NCBI GenBank assembly: GCA_944385995.1
Contig: CALWZL010000011.1
Location: forward strand, 1-45,085
Source of the DNA: an uncultured Faecalibacterium sp.
Lineage (GTDB): Bacteria; Bacillota; Clostridia; Oscillospirales; Ruminococcaceae
Direction: 5' to 3'
DNA: 45,085 bases
The notes under the pieces: generated by a model
The model's database searches: none
What the model saw: only the letters and a program-made list of their open reading frames with translations
Told to the model about the DNA's origin: nothing
Program-made: the position numbers and the translations under genes
In this document: positions 8,605 through 15,730 of the stretch, piece after piece
How the letters are laid out: every line of letters begins with the position of its first letter
Numbering within the stretch: position 1 is the first letter of the stretch

Positions 8605-10380
8605 TCACAGCACCTCACGCCGCAGGGCGGCAATCAGCTGTTCCATCAGTCCCACCCGGTTGAACGGGGTCATCAGATAAAAGCCGTCGGCATAAGGGGC
8701 GGCAGCACGGGCCATTTCCAGCGAGATTTCCAGCCCCAGGGCCTCCCCACGGGCCCGGTCCGCTCCTTCATAGCGGCGGATGATGGACTCCTCCACATGG
8801 ATGCCGTTGATTTCGTTTTCCATGTAGAGGGCGTTCCGCTGGCTCACCACCGGCATGATGCCGGCCAGGATTTTCGCTCCGCCCAGTTCTTCCCGGGCCC
8901 TCCGCAGGTTGTCCACCGCCGCCGCCGAAAGCACCGGCTGGGTCAGAAAACCCGCCATCCCGCTTTCCTGCTTTTCTTGGGCCCGGCGCAGCTCCACATC
9001 AAAATTCCGGGCGTTGAGGTTGAGGGCGCCGAACACCGTCATCCCCGGCAGGGCCTCCCCCGGCCCGGCCAGAGAATGGATGTACCGGGCCAGCTTGCGG
9101 GAGTTGAACTGGTAGACATTTTTCACCTCGTCCCGCTCGGCGGTGGGGATGGGGTCCCCGGTGATGGCCAGCACTTCCCGGACTCCCTCGGCGTAGAGGC
9201 CCAGCAACAGGGCCTTGGTGGCGTTGAGGTTCCGGTCCCGGCAAGTCATGTGGGGCAGGGCCACAATTCCCAGTTCCCGCCGCAGCTTGCAGGCGGTGAG
9301 GGAGGAATCCACCCGGGCCCGGGCGATGGGACAGTCGGCGATGGTGACGGCGTCGGCCCCCGCCGCCTGGAGCCGCCGGGCCCCTTCCAGATAGCCGGTC
9401 AAATCGGCGTCCTTGGGGGAGTCCAGCTCCACCGCGATGACCTTTTTCCCCTGGGCCAGCTTTTGGAGGAAGGGGTCGTCGGGGGTCAAAACCGGCGGGT
9501 CAGCCGGGGCGGAAACAGCGGGGACCGCCGCCCCAATGGGCATGGGTTCCCGTTCCAAGGCCTGGCGCAGGGCGGCGATGTGGGCGGGGGTGGTGCCGCA
9601 GCATCCACCCAGAATCACCCCGCCCCGCCGGCGAATCCGGCACATCTCCCGGGCAAAATAGTCGGGCCGGCCCTGGTACACCACCCGGCTCCGGGTCACC
9701 AGCGGATAGCCGCCGTTGGGCATGGCGGAAACCGGCAGGCCGCAGCCCGCCACCGCCGGCAGCACCGACGCCATGGCGCTGGGGGCCAGCAGGCAGTTGA
9801 GGCCCACCGCGTCCACCTGGCCGCATTTTGCCATCCGGGCGGCCAGTTCCCGGCAGGAACGGCCCTCCCGGGTGTAGCCGTCGGGCAGAGACGCAAAGGA
9901 CACCAGAACAAAGGCGCCGGGCCGCCGGGCCTTGATGAAGGCCGCCGTCTCGGCCACGCCCTCATCGGTGCTGAGGGTTTCAAACAGGAAATTTTCGGCC
10001 CCCAGATCCAGGAACACCTGAGCCGCTGCCTGGTAGGTCCGGGCGGCGGGGGCGGCGTCGGTGACCGGGGCGGGGCCCAGGTCGGCAAAGACTGCCGCAT
10101 CGGCGTCCCCGGCGGCCTGGCAGGCCAGACGCCAGCCGGCGGCGGCCAGTTCCTGCCAGCCCGGCTGGCCGGCGGCAGCCATCCGGGGCAGGCCGAAGGT
10201 GTTGGTCTTGATGGCCTGGGCCCCGGCGGCCAGGTATTCCCGGTGGACCGACAGAATCCCTTCCGGGTCCGAAAGGTTGGCCTGTTCGCATTCCAGGCCC
10301 GGCCGGCCCTTGTAATAGGTCCCCATGCCGCCGTCAAACACCAGGACCCGGTCTCTGAGAATCTCACGCGCGTTTTTCAT
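8605..10380 (-). CDS. yitJ: Bifunctional homocysteine S-methyltransferase / methylenetetrahydrofolate reductase (YitJ type)
   Basis: A 591-residue cytoplasmic fusion enzyme of methionine synthesis. Residues about 1-290 are a homocysteine S-methyltransferase: DGGMGTYYKGR, the GAQAIKTNTFG segment, and zinc Cys in GLNCLL and GGCCGTTPAHIAAL. Residues about 305-591 are a flavin-dependent 5,10-methylene-THF reductase barrel: VIAVELDSPKDAD, LPHMTCRDRN, VLAITGDPIP, FLTQPVLS and a final GFYLMTPFNRVGLM. Length and order match Bacillus YitJ. ATG at 10380 is preferred; GTG at 10389 is in frame but would sit on top of the GTGAG ribosome site. The leader is only about 30 bases, so there is no room for the SAM riboswitch seen before yitJ in Bacillus. 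Confidence 0.95.
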   Translation of the reverse strand: MKNAREILRDRVLVFDGGMGTYYKGRPGLECEQANLSDPEGILSVHREYLAAGAQAIKTNTFGLPRMAAAGQPGWQELAAAGWRLACQAAGDADAAVFADLGPAPVTDAAPAARTYQAAAQVFLDLGAENFLFETLSTDEGVAETAAFIKARRPGAFVLVSFASLPDGYTREGRSCRELAARMAKCGQVDAVGLNCLLAPSAMASVLPAVAGCGLPVSAMPNGGYPLVTRSRVVYQGRPDYFAREMCRIRRRGGVILGGCCGTTPAHIAALRQALEREPMPIGAAVPAVSAPADPPVLTPDDPFLQKLAQGKKVIAVELDSPKDADLTGYLEGARRLQAAGADAVTIADCPIARARVDSSLTACKLRRELGIVALPHMTCRDRNLNATKALLLGLYAEGVREVLAITGDPIPTAERDEVKNVYQFNSRKLARYIHSLAGPGEALPGMTVFGALNLNARNFDVELRRAQEKQESGMAGFLTQPVLSAAAVDNLRRAREELGGAKILAGIMPVVSQRNALYMENEINGIHVEESIIRRYEGADRARGEALGLEISLEMARAAAPYADGFYLMTPFNRVGLMEQLIAALRREVL

Positions 10381-10413
10381 AGATTGCACTCACTTTCAGC
10401 GGTTTATGGTAAC

Positions 10414-10441
10414 AGTGTAACGGTCTGGTGAGAATTGTCAA
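10414..10441 (-). promoter_or_regulatory. Promoter of yitJ
   Basis: Minus-strand TTGACA (10436-10441), 16-bp spacer, TACACT (10414-10419). It is back to back with the GNAT-hflX promoter; the -35 boxes are only 7 bases apart. Confidence 0.7.
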
Positions 10442-10448
10442 GCACTGC

Positions 10449-10477
10449 TTGCATAAAAGACGATTTTCCGTTATACT
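10449..10477 (+). promoter_or_regulatory. Promoter of the GNAT-hflX operon
   Basis: TTGCAT (10449-10454), 17-bp spacer, TATACT (10472-10477). Confidence 0.75.
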
Positions 10478-10511
10478 GGTCTGCGCACAAAAGAAAGGAT
10501 GATGATGCCGG

Positions 10512-11132
10512 ATGCGCCACATTGGCACCCAAACATTGGAAACCCCGCGGCTGGTTTTGCGCCGCCTGTTGCCGGAGGACGCCCCGGCCATGTACCGCAA
10601 CTGGGCCAGCAACCCGGCAGTGACCCGGTATCTCCGCTGGGAGCCTCACAGGAGCCTGGCCGAAACCTATGCGCTGTTGACGGCCTGGTCGGTGCTCTAC
10701 CAGAATCCCGACTATTATCAGTGGGCCATGGTGGAGAAGGACACCGGCGAAGTGATCGGGGCCATCAGTCTGACGGTCAGCTGCTGCAGCGAGCCGGAAG
10801 CCCTCCGCGCCTGGCAGGAGCGGGGCGCCGGCCTGACAGAAAAGATCTGGGAGCCGGGCTACTGCATCGGTCAGCCCTGGTGGAACCACGGCTATACCAC
10901 CGAGGCCCTGCAGGCGGTGACGGACTATTGGTTCGTCAAGGTGGAGGGAAACTGGCTGGCCTGCTGCCATGCGGTGGAAAACCCTGCCAGCGGCGCGGTG
11001 ATGCGGAAGGCGGGGTTTGTCTACGACCACGACGCGGTCTATCACAAATTTGACGGAACCCCGGTGGACTGTCATGTCTACCGTCTGACCCGGGCGGAAT
11101 GGACCGCCCACAAGAGAAAGGAAACACTTTGA
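10512..11132 (+). CDS. GNAT family N-acetyltransferase (RimJ/RimL-like)
   Basis: A 206-residue acetyl-CoA-dependent acetyltransferase. The start TLETPRLVLRRLLPEDAPAMY is the standard opening of RimJ/RimL-type GNATs. Strand 4 and the acceptor region follow (VEKDTGEVIGAISL), then WEPGYCIGQPWWNHGYTTEALQA for pantetheine binding, and the last motif ENPASGAVMRKAGFVYD. The substrate may be a protein N-terminus or a small amine; it cannot be read from sequence. ATG at 10512 gives the family N-terminus; the nearest AAAGG is about 13 bases upstream. The stop codon overlaps the TTG start of hflX. Confidence 0.92.
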   Translation: MRHIGTQTLETPRLVLRRLLPEDAPAMYRNWASNPAVTRYLRWEPHRSLAETYALLTAWSVLYQNPDYYQWAMVEKDTGEVIGAISLTVSCCSEPEALRAWQERGAGLTEKIWEPGYCIGQPWWNHGYTTEALQAVTDYWFVKVEGNWLACCHAVENPASGAVMRKAGFVYDHDAVYHKFDGTPVDCHVYRLTRAEWTAHKRKETL

Positions 11133-12391
11133 GCGAATTATATGATATTTTGGTAGAGACGCCTCCCACCCCCACCCTGCTTCTGGCGCTGGACCAGGGG
11201 GCCTGGGACTGTGAGCGGAGCCTGAAAGAGCTGGCGGCCCTCTGCGAAGCCAACCACATGGAGGCGGTGGCCGAGGTGGTGCAAAAGCGCGCCACCCCCG
11301 AGGCGGGCACGGTGCTGGGCAGCGGCAAGCTGGAGGAAGCCCGGATGGCCGCCGAACAGCTGGGTGCCCGGTGCGCCGTCTTTGACGGGGAGCTGACCGG
11401 CAGTCAGATTCGGAATATTTCGGCGGCGGTGGGGGTCGAGGTCATCGACCGGACCATGTTGATTCTGGAGATTTTCCGCAGCCGTGCGGTGACCAACGAG
11501 GGCAAATTGCAGACCGAGCTTGCCCTGCTGAAATACCGTCTGCCCCGCTTGCAGGGGATGGGCGAGAGCCTGAGCCGTCAGGGCGGCGGCGGCGGGGGCG
11601 GCGGCGGCGCCCGGCGCGGCGCCGGCGAGACCAAGCTGGAGCTGGACCGCCGCCACATCCACGCCCGCATCGACACCCTGGCCCAGCGTCTGGCCGAGAT
11701 GGAAAAGCGCCGGGGCGAGAGCCGCCGGGCCCGGGCCAAGACCGGAATGCCGGTGGTGAGCCTGGTGGGCTACACCAACGTGGGCAAATCCAGCCTGATG
11801 AACGCCCTGTGCGGTCCCAGCGTGGCCGAGGCGGACATGCTGTTTGCCACCCTGGACCCCACCAGCCGGAAGCTGGTTCTGCCCAGCGGCATGGCGGTTT
11901 TGCTGGTGGACACGGTTGGGTTTGTGTCCCGGCTGCCCCACAACCTGGTGGAGGCTTTCAAGAGCACCCTGGAGGAAGCCGCCTGGTCGGATGTCATCGT
12001 CCAGGTGGCGGACGCCTCCGACCCCCTGCGGGAAGAACAGCTGGCGGTGACGCAGGAAGTCCTGGACAGCCTGGACTGCACCGACATTCCCCGCCTCACC
12101 GTCTACAACAAGTGCGACAAGCCCGGGGCCGCCGCCTTTGACCCCGATATCCTCCTCACCAGCGCCAAGACCGGCCTGGGTCTGGACCGGCTGCTGCAGC
12201 GGCTGGATACCCTGCTCAGCGATCGGGTGCGGACCATCCGGGTCCTGCTGCCCTATGACGCTTTGGGTCTGGCGGCTCCCATGCGGGAGCGCGGCAGCGT
12301 TCTCTCCGAGGAGTACCGTCCCGACGGGCTCTATCTGGAAGGCATCGTCAAGCGGGAGGACCTGCACATCTTTGAAAATTATCTGGTTTAA
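11129..12391 (+). CDS. hflX: Ribosome-associated GTPase HflX
   Basis: A 420-residue GTPase that splits or rescues stalled 70S ribosomes under stress. The N-terminal HflX domain (about 1-185) contains TVLGSGKLEE and ELTGSQIRNI. A coiled coil with MEKRRGESRRARAK leads into the G domain, with G1 GYTNVGKSS, G3 DTVGF and G4 NKCD. The conserved glycine linker is expanded to nine consecutive glycines before ARRGAGETKLELD. The start is taken as TTG at 11129: AAAGGA lies 6 bases before it, it overlaps the GNAT stop (TTGA), and the in-frame codon at 11099 has no ribosome site and would extend deep into the upstream gene. Confidence 0.94.
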   Translation: MSELYDILVETPPTPTLLLALDQGAWDCERSLKELAALCEANHMEAVAEVVQKRATPEAGTVLGSGKLEEARMAAEQLGARCAVFDGELTGSQIRNISAAVGVEVIDRTMLILEIFRSRAVTNEGKLQTELALLKYRLPRLQGMGESLSRQGGGGGGGGGARRGAGETKLELDRRHIHARIDTLAQRLAEMEKRRGESRRARAKTGMPVVSLVGYTNVGKSSLMNALCGPSVAEADMLFATLDPTSRKLVLPSGMAVLLVDTVGFVSRLPHNLVEAFKSTLEEAAWSDVIVQVADASDPLREEQLAVTQEVLDSLDCTDIPRLTVYNKCDKPGAAAFDPDILLTSAKTGLGLDRLLQRLDTLLSDRVRTIRVLLPYDALGLAAPMRERGSVLSEEYRPDGLYLEGIVKREDLHIFENYLV

Positions 12392-12407
12392 GGTTTCTCT
12401 GTGATTG

Positions 12408-12460
12408 AAAACAGCTCTCTTGCCCGCAGGTTCAACGGGCGAGGGAGCTGTTGTGTTTTC
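12408..12460 (+). terminator. Terminator of hflX
   Basis: Long stem built from AACAGCTC (12410-12417) against GAGCTGTT (12445-12452), continued inward by TTGCCCG/CGGGCGA with G-U pairs, and followed by GTGTTTTC. Confidence 0.75.
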
Positions 12461-12490
12461 AGCAAGCGGGCGGCCTGCTCCACATTTATC

Positions 12491-12670
12491 ATCGAAACCC
12501 ACCCGCCGCCCTTTGATCGGTGTCCCCCTGCCGCTGCGCGGCATCCCCCTTCGGGGGACTGAACGTTTAGCTTTCCCCCATCCAGGAGGAGTAGTCTGTG
12601 TCTTAGAGCCCCGCCGGGGCGGGCCCGCAGGGCCGGGGGAACATTGAAAGGGCGGAGGGTGGGTTTCGAT
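12491..12670. repeat. 180-bp inverted-repeat element, MITE-like or structured RNA
   Basis: The ends 12491-12514 and 12647-12670 are inverted copies matching at 23 of 24 positions. Inside are further self-complementary blocks: GCCGC-TGC-GCGGC, CCCCC-TTC-GGGGG, CCCC-GCC-GGGG, and TGTCCCCC against GGGGGAACA just within the ends, so the whole piece can fold into a multibranched structure. No open frame of note and no clear target-site duplication are visible. It lies right after the hflX terminator. It could be a non-autonomous transposable element or a structural RNA. Confidence 0.65.
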
Positions 12671-12711
12671 CCAATTCAAATCAAAACCGGCTGTCTGTGG
12701 ACAATAACCCC

Positions 12712-12831
12712 CATACAACACAAAAACCCGCCTGGCAGCGGGTTTTTGTGTATAGAGGGGTGGGAAAGTATATAAAGCAGTAAATCTCATCTTGACGGCC
12801 GGCGCGCATCTGGGCGCAGCACAGCTCTGTG
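12712..12831 (-). ncRNA. Small RNA candidate of about 110-120 nt
   Basis: A minus-strand transcription unit without a plausible gene: near-consensus promoter at 12838-12865, predicted start near 12831, and a 14-bp perfect terminator hairpin ending near 12712. An open frame crosses it, but the only internal ATG (near 12811) has no ribosome site. The 5' part can form CACAG/CTGTG and a GC-rich stem. I recognise no known RNA family. It could also be the start of a leader for something beyond the terminator, but the next minus-strand gene is more than 2 kb away. Confidence 0.6.
12718..12751. terminator. Perfect bidirectional terminator hairpin
   Basis: Arms 12718-12731 and 12738-12751 are perfectly complementary over 14 bp around a 6-base loop, with A5 and T5 tracts at the outer side. 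It ends the small-RNA unit on the minus strand. Confidence 0.85.
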
Positions 12832-12837
12832 ATTTGT

Positions 12838-12865
12838 ATTATACCCAAATTGGATTTATTGTCAA
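12838..12865 (-). promoter_or_regulatory. Promoter of the small RNA candidate
   Basis: Minus-strand perfect TTGACA (12860-12865), 16-bp spacer, perfect TATAAT (12838-12843). It is one of the two strongest promoters in the window, yet no protein gene follows. Confidence 0.85.
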
Positions 12866-12898
12866 ATTGTAAATTTTCAAAATGCCTTATCATTTCAC

Positions 12899-12927
12899 TT
12901 TACTTTTTCGGGAAAACTTTATATAAT
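12899..12927 (+). promoter_or_regulatory. Probable promoter of the Lrp-type regulator
   Basis: TTTACT (12899-12904), 17-bp spacer, perfect TATAAT (12922-12927), within an AT-rich stretch that continues to the start codon at 13051. Confidence 0.5.
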
Positions 12928-13050
12928 TAAACCTAGATCCTGACTGTTTCATGTTTTCGGCCGAGTTTGTGATTTTTTACAACTCGAAACTTTATTTACA
13001 GAAAATTTTATCTATTTCACCGGAAATAGAGTGATGGAGGTAACACAACC

Positions 13051-13491
13051 ATGGATGATTTGGACCGTAAGATCCTCTCTCTTTTGGCACACAATGCGCG
13101 GATGCCCGTCAAGGAGATCGCCGAACATGTTTCCCTGACCAGTCCCGCGGTTTCCAGCCGGATTCACAAGCTGGAGTCAGACGGGATCATTGGAGGCTAT
13201 ACGGTGGTCCTCAACCGCCCCGCCAACCGCCTGTATGTGGACGCGCTCATCAGCCTGTCAGTGGCGCCGTCCGAGCGGGAGGGCCTGCTCAGCCTGCTCC
13301 AGAACAGCAAAGAGGTGCTCCAGTGCTACCATGTCACCGGCGAATATACCTTCCTGATTAAGGTCAGCTGCGGCAGCATGATGCAGCTGGAACAGCTGAT
13401 TCTCCAGTTCCAGAAGCTGGGCAGCACCTGCACCCAGATCATCTTGTCCACCCCCGTGGATCATGGTCCCCTGGAGGCTTTGCAGCTGTAA
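13051..13491 (+). CDS. Lrp/AsnC family transcriptional regulator
   Basis: A 146-residue DNA-binding regulator. Residues 1-50 form the winged helix-turn-helix (LDRKILSLLAHNARMPVKEI, then SLTSPAVSSRIHKLESDGII). Residues about 65-140 form the RAM ligand-binding domain with the CYHVTGEYTFLIKV core. Such proteins form octamers that sense amino acids. A strong GGAGG lies before the ATG. It has its own promoter and terminator. The long AT-rich leader (over 100 bases) may hold its own binding sites; autoregulation is common in the family. The ligand is unknown. Confidence 0.94.
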   Translation: MDDLDRKILSLLAHNARMPVKEIAEHVSLTSPAVSSRIHKLESDGIIGGYTVVLNRPANRLYVDALISLSVAPSEREGLLSLLQNSKEVLQCYHVTGEYTFLIKVSCGSMMQLEQLILQFQKLGSTCTQIILSTPVDHGPLEALQL

Positions 13492-13515
13492 ACTGGGAAA
13501 ATGGACGACCATCCC

Positions 13516-13555
13516 GGGCCTTTCTGCCGTATTTCGCGGCGGGAAGGCCCTTTTT
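13516..13555 (+). terminator. Terminator of the Lrp gene
   Basis: Arms 13516-13529 and 13537-13550 (GGGCC...GGCCC) with T5 following. Confidence 0.85.
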
Positions 13556-13743
13556 CGCGGGTGTGGGACCAAATGTAAATTGATTTTGAACGACCGCAAT
13601 TTTCCTCCCGGGCAGTTCGTATAGCATGTGACAGCACTTCACAGAGGCAGGGGCGGACGCATAAAACGGCCCCGTCCGGCCCATCCTGTGGGAAAGCGCC
13701 TCCCTGCGTCTGAACCAACTGCTAAGGAAAGGAACACAAACCT

Positions 13744-14301
13744 ATGAGAAAACTTCTGATTGCCGCCGTGGTTGCTTCCGTGGCCCTGTTCGCCCTTGCC
13801 GGCTGCGGCAAGACCGCCTCCAGTGCCGCCGAGCCCAAGGATTATACCCAGATCATCCATGACGCCCGCACCGACGAGGAGAACGAGAGCATGCTGATTC
13901 TCTCCACCGACGGCAAGGGCGGCTTCACCGCCACCGACGGCTACAGCACCGAGATGACCGCCGAGGACTGCAAGAGCCAGGCAGACAACTTCATCCTCCC
14001 CATGCTGGGCCTGACCGAGGGCGATTATGAGAGCCTGGCAGCTTCCGTCTCCCTGATGAACGTCCGCAGCTATGCGGTGGCCATTGTCAAGCCCGCCGAG
14101 GGCAAGACCGACGCCGTCCAGCAGGCCCTGGAAGATTACGTCACCGGTCAGCAGATGTCCATGCAGAACTACCTGGCCGACCAGTACGAGATCGCCAAGG
14201 CCGCCAAGGTGACCACCGTCCCCTCCGGCGAAGTGGTCCTGGTCTGCTGTGAAAACGCCGACGCGGTCCTCTCCTCCATCGAGGAAGCCCTGGCCGCCTG
14301 A
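13744..14301 (+). CDS. DUF4358-like lipoprotein
   Basis: A 185-residue secreted lipoprotein with signal peptide and lipobox FALAGC. The mature part contains FILPMLGLTEGDYESLAASVSL, VAIVKPAEGKTDAVQQALEDY, QQMSMQNYLADQYEIAKAAKV and GEVVLVCCENADAVLSSIEEAL. This matches my memory of the DUF4358 family, common in gut Clostridia and of unknown function. An AAGGAA site precedes the ATG. It is monocistronic, with a clear terminator behind it. The 250-base gap before it holds the lrp terminator but no promoter I can defend. Confidence 0.8.
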   Translation: MRKLLIAAVVASVALFALAGCGKTASSAAEPKDYTQIIHDARTDEENESMLILSTDGKGGFTATDGYSTEMTAEDCKSQADNFILPMLGLTEGDYESLAASVSLMNVRSYAVAIVKPAEGKTDAVQQALEDYVTGQQMSMQNYLADQYEIAKAAKVTTVPSGEVVLVCCENADAVLSSIEEALAA

Positions 14302-14317
14302 TTTTCCGGTTTCCCCC

Positions 14318-14352
14318 AGCCCGCAGCAAAAAGACGCTGCGGGCTGTTTTTT
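14318..14352 (+). terminator. Terminator of the DUF4358-like gene
   Basis: Arms 14318-14327 and 14336-14345 (AGCCCGCAGC with its complement), 8-base loop, then a T-run. Confidence 0.85.
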
Positions 14353-14364
14353 GTGGGGAAAATA

Positions 14365-14373
14365 TGCTATAAT
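14365..14373 (+). promoter_or_regulatory. Extended -10 promoter ahead of the glycosyltransferase
   Basis: TGCTATAAT: a TATAAT box (14368-14373) with the TGn extension. No good -35 is visible, as is typical for extended -10 promoters. Confidence 0.6.
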
Positions 14374-14377
14374 ACTG

Positions 14378-14540
14378 AGCGTGTCGAACAACGACACGCT
14401 TTAGGGGGAACCCATTTCTGCGCGCAGCCGCGCGGCAGAAATTCCTTTGATTGCGGTTCCCTGCTTTTGCGGCGGGCGTCGTGGCGCCCTTGCAAAAGGC
14501 AGACCGCGGCTCCTGCTCCGCTTCGCCTGTTTCTGCCGCA
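14378..14540 (+). repeat. Hairpin-rich leader of the glycosyltransferase gene
   Basis: Successive hairpins follow the promoter: arms 14378-14386 and 14392-14400 (AGCGTGTCG, 9 bp, perfect), 14415-14420 and 14436-14441, 14464-14470 and 14492-14498 with an inner GGGCG/CGCCC stem, and a CTGCC-GCA-GGCAG hairpin near 14525-14540. The AGCGTGTC stem recurs at 18851-18870 before polA. The region encodes no convincing protein. The leader of about 280 bases could be regulatory or contain dispersed repeats. Confidence 0.55.
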
Positions 14541-14660
14541 GGCAGCGGCTCAGCTCCGCAGTCCCTAATATCCCCTTTGGGACAAAATTTGGCATTCTGA
14601 GTGTCTGCATTGTGTGAAAAACAGGGCCGCCGGGGGCGGCCGCAGGGACAGGAGCGGCGC

Positions 14661-15659
14661 ATGAAAGCAACCATCATCATCCCCAACATCAACGGCAAGG
14701 GCTGGCTGAAGGACTCCATCGAGTCGGTTTACGCCCAAACCGAGCAGGATTTTCATCTGATTGTGGTGGACAACGGTTCCACCGACGAGAGTCTGGAGCA
14801 GGCCCGGAGCTATTGCAGCCGGCCCAACTTCACCCTGATTGAGAACGGCCATAACACCGGCTTTTCCCACGCGGTGAACCAGGGCATCGCCATGGCCGAG
14901 AGCGAATATGTGGTGTTGTTCAACAACGACGCCTTTGCCGAGCCCCAGTGGCTGGCCGAGCTGATCCGGGCAGCCGACAGCGACCCCCAAATTTTCGCCG
15001 TCCAGAGCCTGATGATCCGGCATTTCGAGCGGGAGCTGGCCGACGACGCCGGGGACTATGTGACCTGGATGGGCTTTGCCTGCAAGACCGGCGACGGCCG
15101 CCGGGCCAGCCGCTACACCCGGCAGAAGCGGATTTTTTCGGCCTGCGGCGGCGCGGCCCTCTACCGCAAGCGCATCCTGGACGAGATCGGGGTTTTTGAC
15201 GAGAACTTTTTCGCCTACTTTGAGGATGTGGACCTGAGCTGGCGGGCCAACAATGCCGGCTACAAAAACATCCTCTGCCCCGCCGCCCGGTGTTATCACA
15301 TCTGCGGGGCCAGCACCGGCGCGGTGCGGTACAACGCCTTCAAGAGCCAGCAGAGCGGCCGCAACAGCATCCTTCTGCCCCTGAAAAACGAGCCCGCCCT
15401 GATGCTGCTGGTCAACGCCCTGCCCCTGCTGGCGGGCTACCTGCTGAAATGTTACAAGTTCCACAGGCAGGGCTTCGGGGAGGCCTGGGACAAGGGGATG
15501 CACGAAGCCTTTGCGATTTTGCGGGAGGGCCGGCTGGGCAAGCGGCCTTTCCGCCTGCGGGACCTGCCCCACTACCTGCTGATGGAACTGTGGATGATCT
15601 GGAACATGGTGCCCTATCTGTGGTACCGGCTGGTCATCGTCCGCTTTGATCTGAAATAA
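14661..15659 (+). CDS. Glycosyltransferase family 2
   Basis: A 332-residue GT-A fold enzyme of the rhamnosyltransferase-like branch that transfers a sugar from a nucleotide donor to a cell-surface glycan or lipid. Visible motifs are TIIIPNINGKGWL, the donor-site DNGSTDES, FNNDAF (the DXD equivalent) and FFAYFEDVDLSWR with the catalytic Asp. The C-terminal 110 residues contain hydrophobic stretches (LMLLVNALPLLAGYLL and MELWMIWNMVPYLWYRL) likely to lie on the membrane. ATG at 14661 follows CAGGAG; the frame extends 20 codons further upstream without support. No sugar-pathway neighbours help to name the product. Confidence 0.92.
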   Translation: MKATIIIPNINGKGWLKDSIESVYAQTEQDFHLIVVDNGSTDESLEQARSYCSRPNFTLIENGHNTGFSHAVNQGIAMAESEYVVLFNNDAFAEPQWLAELIRAADSDPQIFAVQSLMIRHFERELADDAGDYVTWMGFACKTGDGRRASRYTRQKRIFSACGGAALYRKRILDEIGVFDENFFAYFEDVDLSWRANNAGYKNILCPAARCYHICGASTGAVRYNAFKSQQSGRNSILLPLKNEPALMLLVNALPLLAGYLLKCYKFHRQGFGEAWDKGMHEAFAILREGRLGKRPFRLRDLPHYLLMELWMIWNMVPYLWYRLVIVRFDLK

Positions 15660-15672
15660 ATCCAATCAACCA

Positions 15673-15717
15673 AAAAAGGCCGCCGTCCGGGGCGCAAACC
15701 CCGGGCGGCGGTCTTTG
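15673..15717. terminator. Bidirectional terminator
   Basis: A GC stem (CCGCCG...CGGCGG with an inner CCGGGG/CCCCGG block) flanked by A6 on the left and TCTTTG on the right. It lies between two converging genes. Confidence 0.8.
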
Positions 15718-15730
15718 TGCGTGTGTGGAA

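Noticed and set aside
8527-10431. A 634-residue plus-strand frame opposite yitJ
   Set aside because: Antisense shadow; no domain and no start signal.
10381-10441. SAM (S-box) riboswitch before yitJ
   Set aside because: The promoter leaves a leader of only about 30 bases, too short for the element, and no S-box core is visible.
12681-12893. A 70-residue minus-strand frame across the small RNA candidate
   Set aside because: It begins upstream of the promoter, runs through the terminator hairpin and has no ribosome site.
14353-14568. A 71-residue frame in the gap before the glycosyltransferase
   Set aside because: It covers the promoter and the hairpin cluster and reads as low-complexity Arg/Ala/Pro sequence, so it is treated as non-coding.
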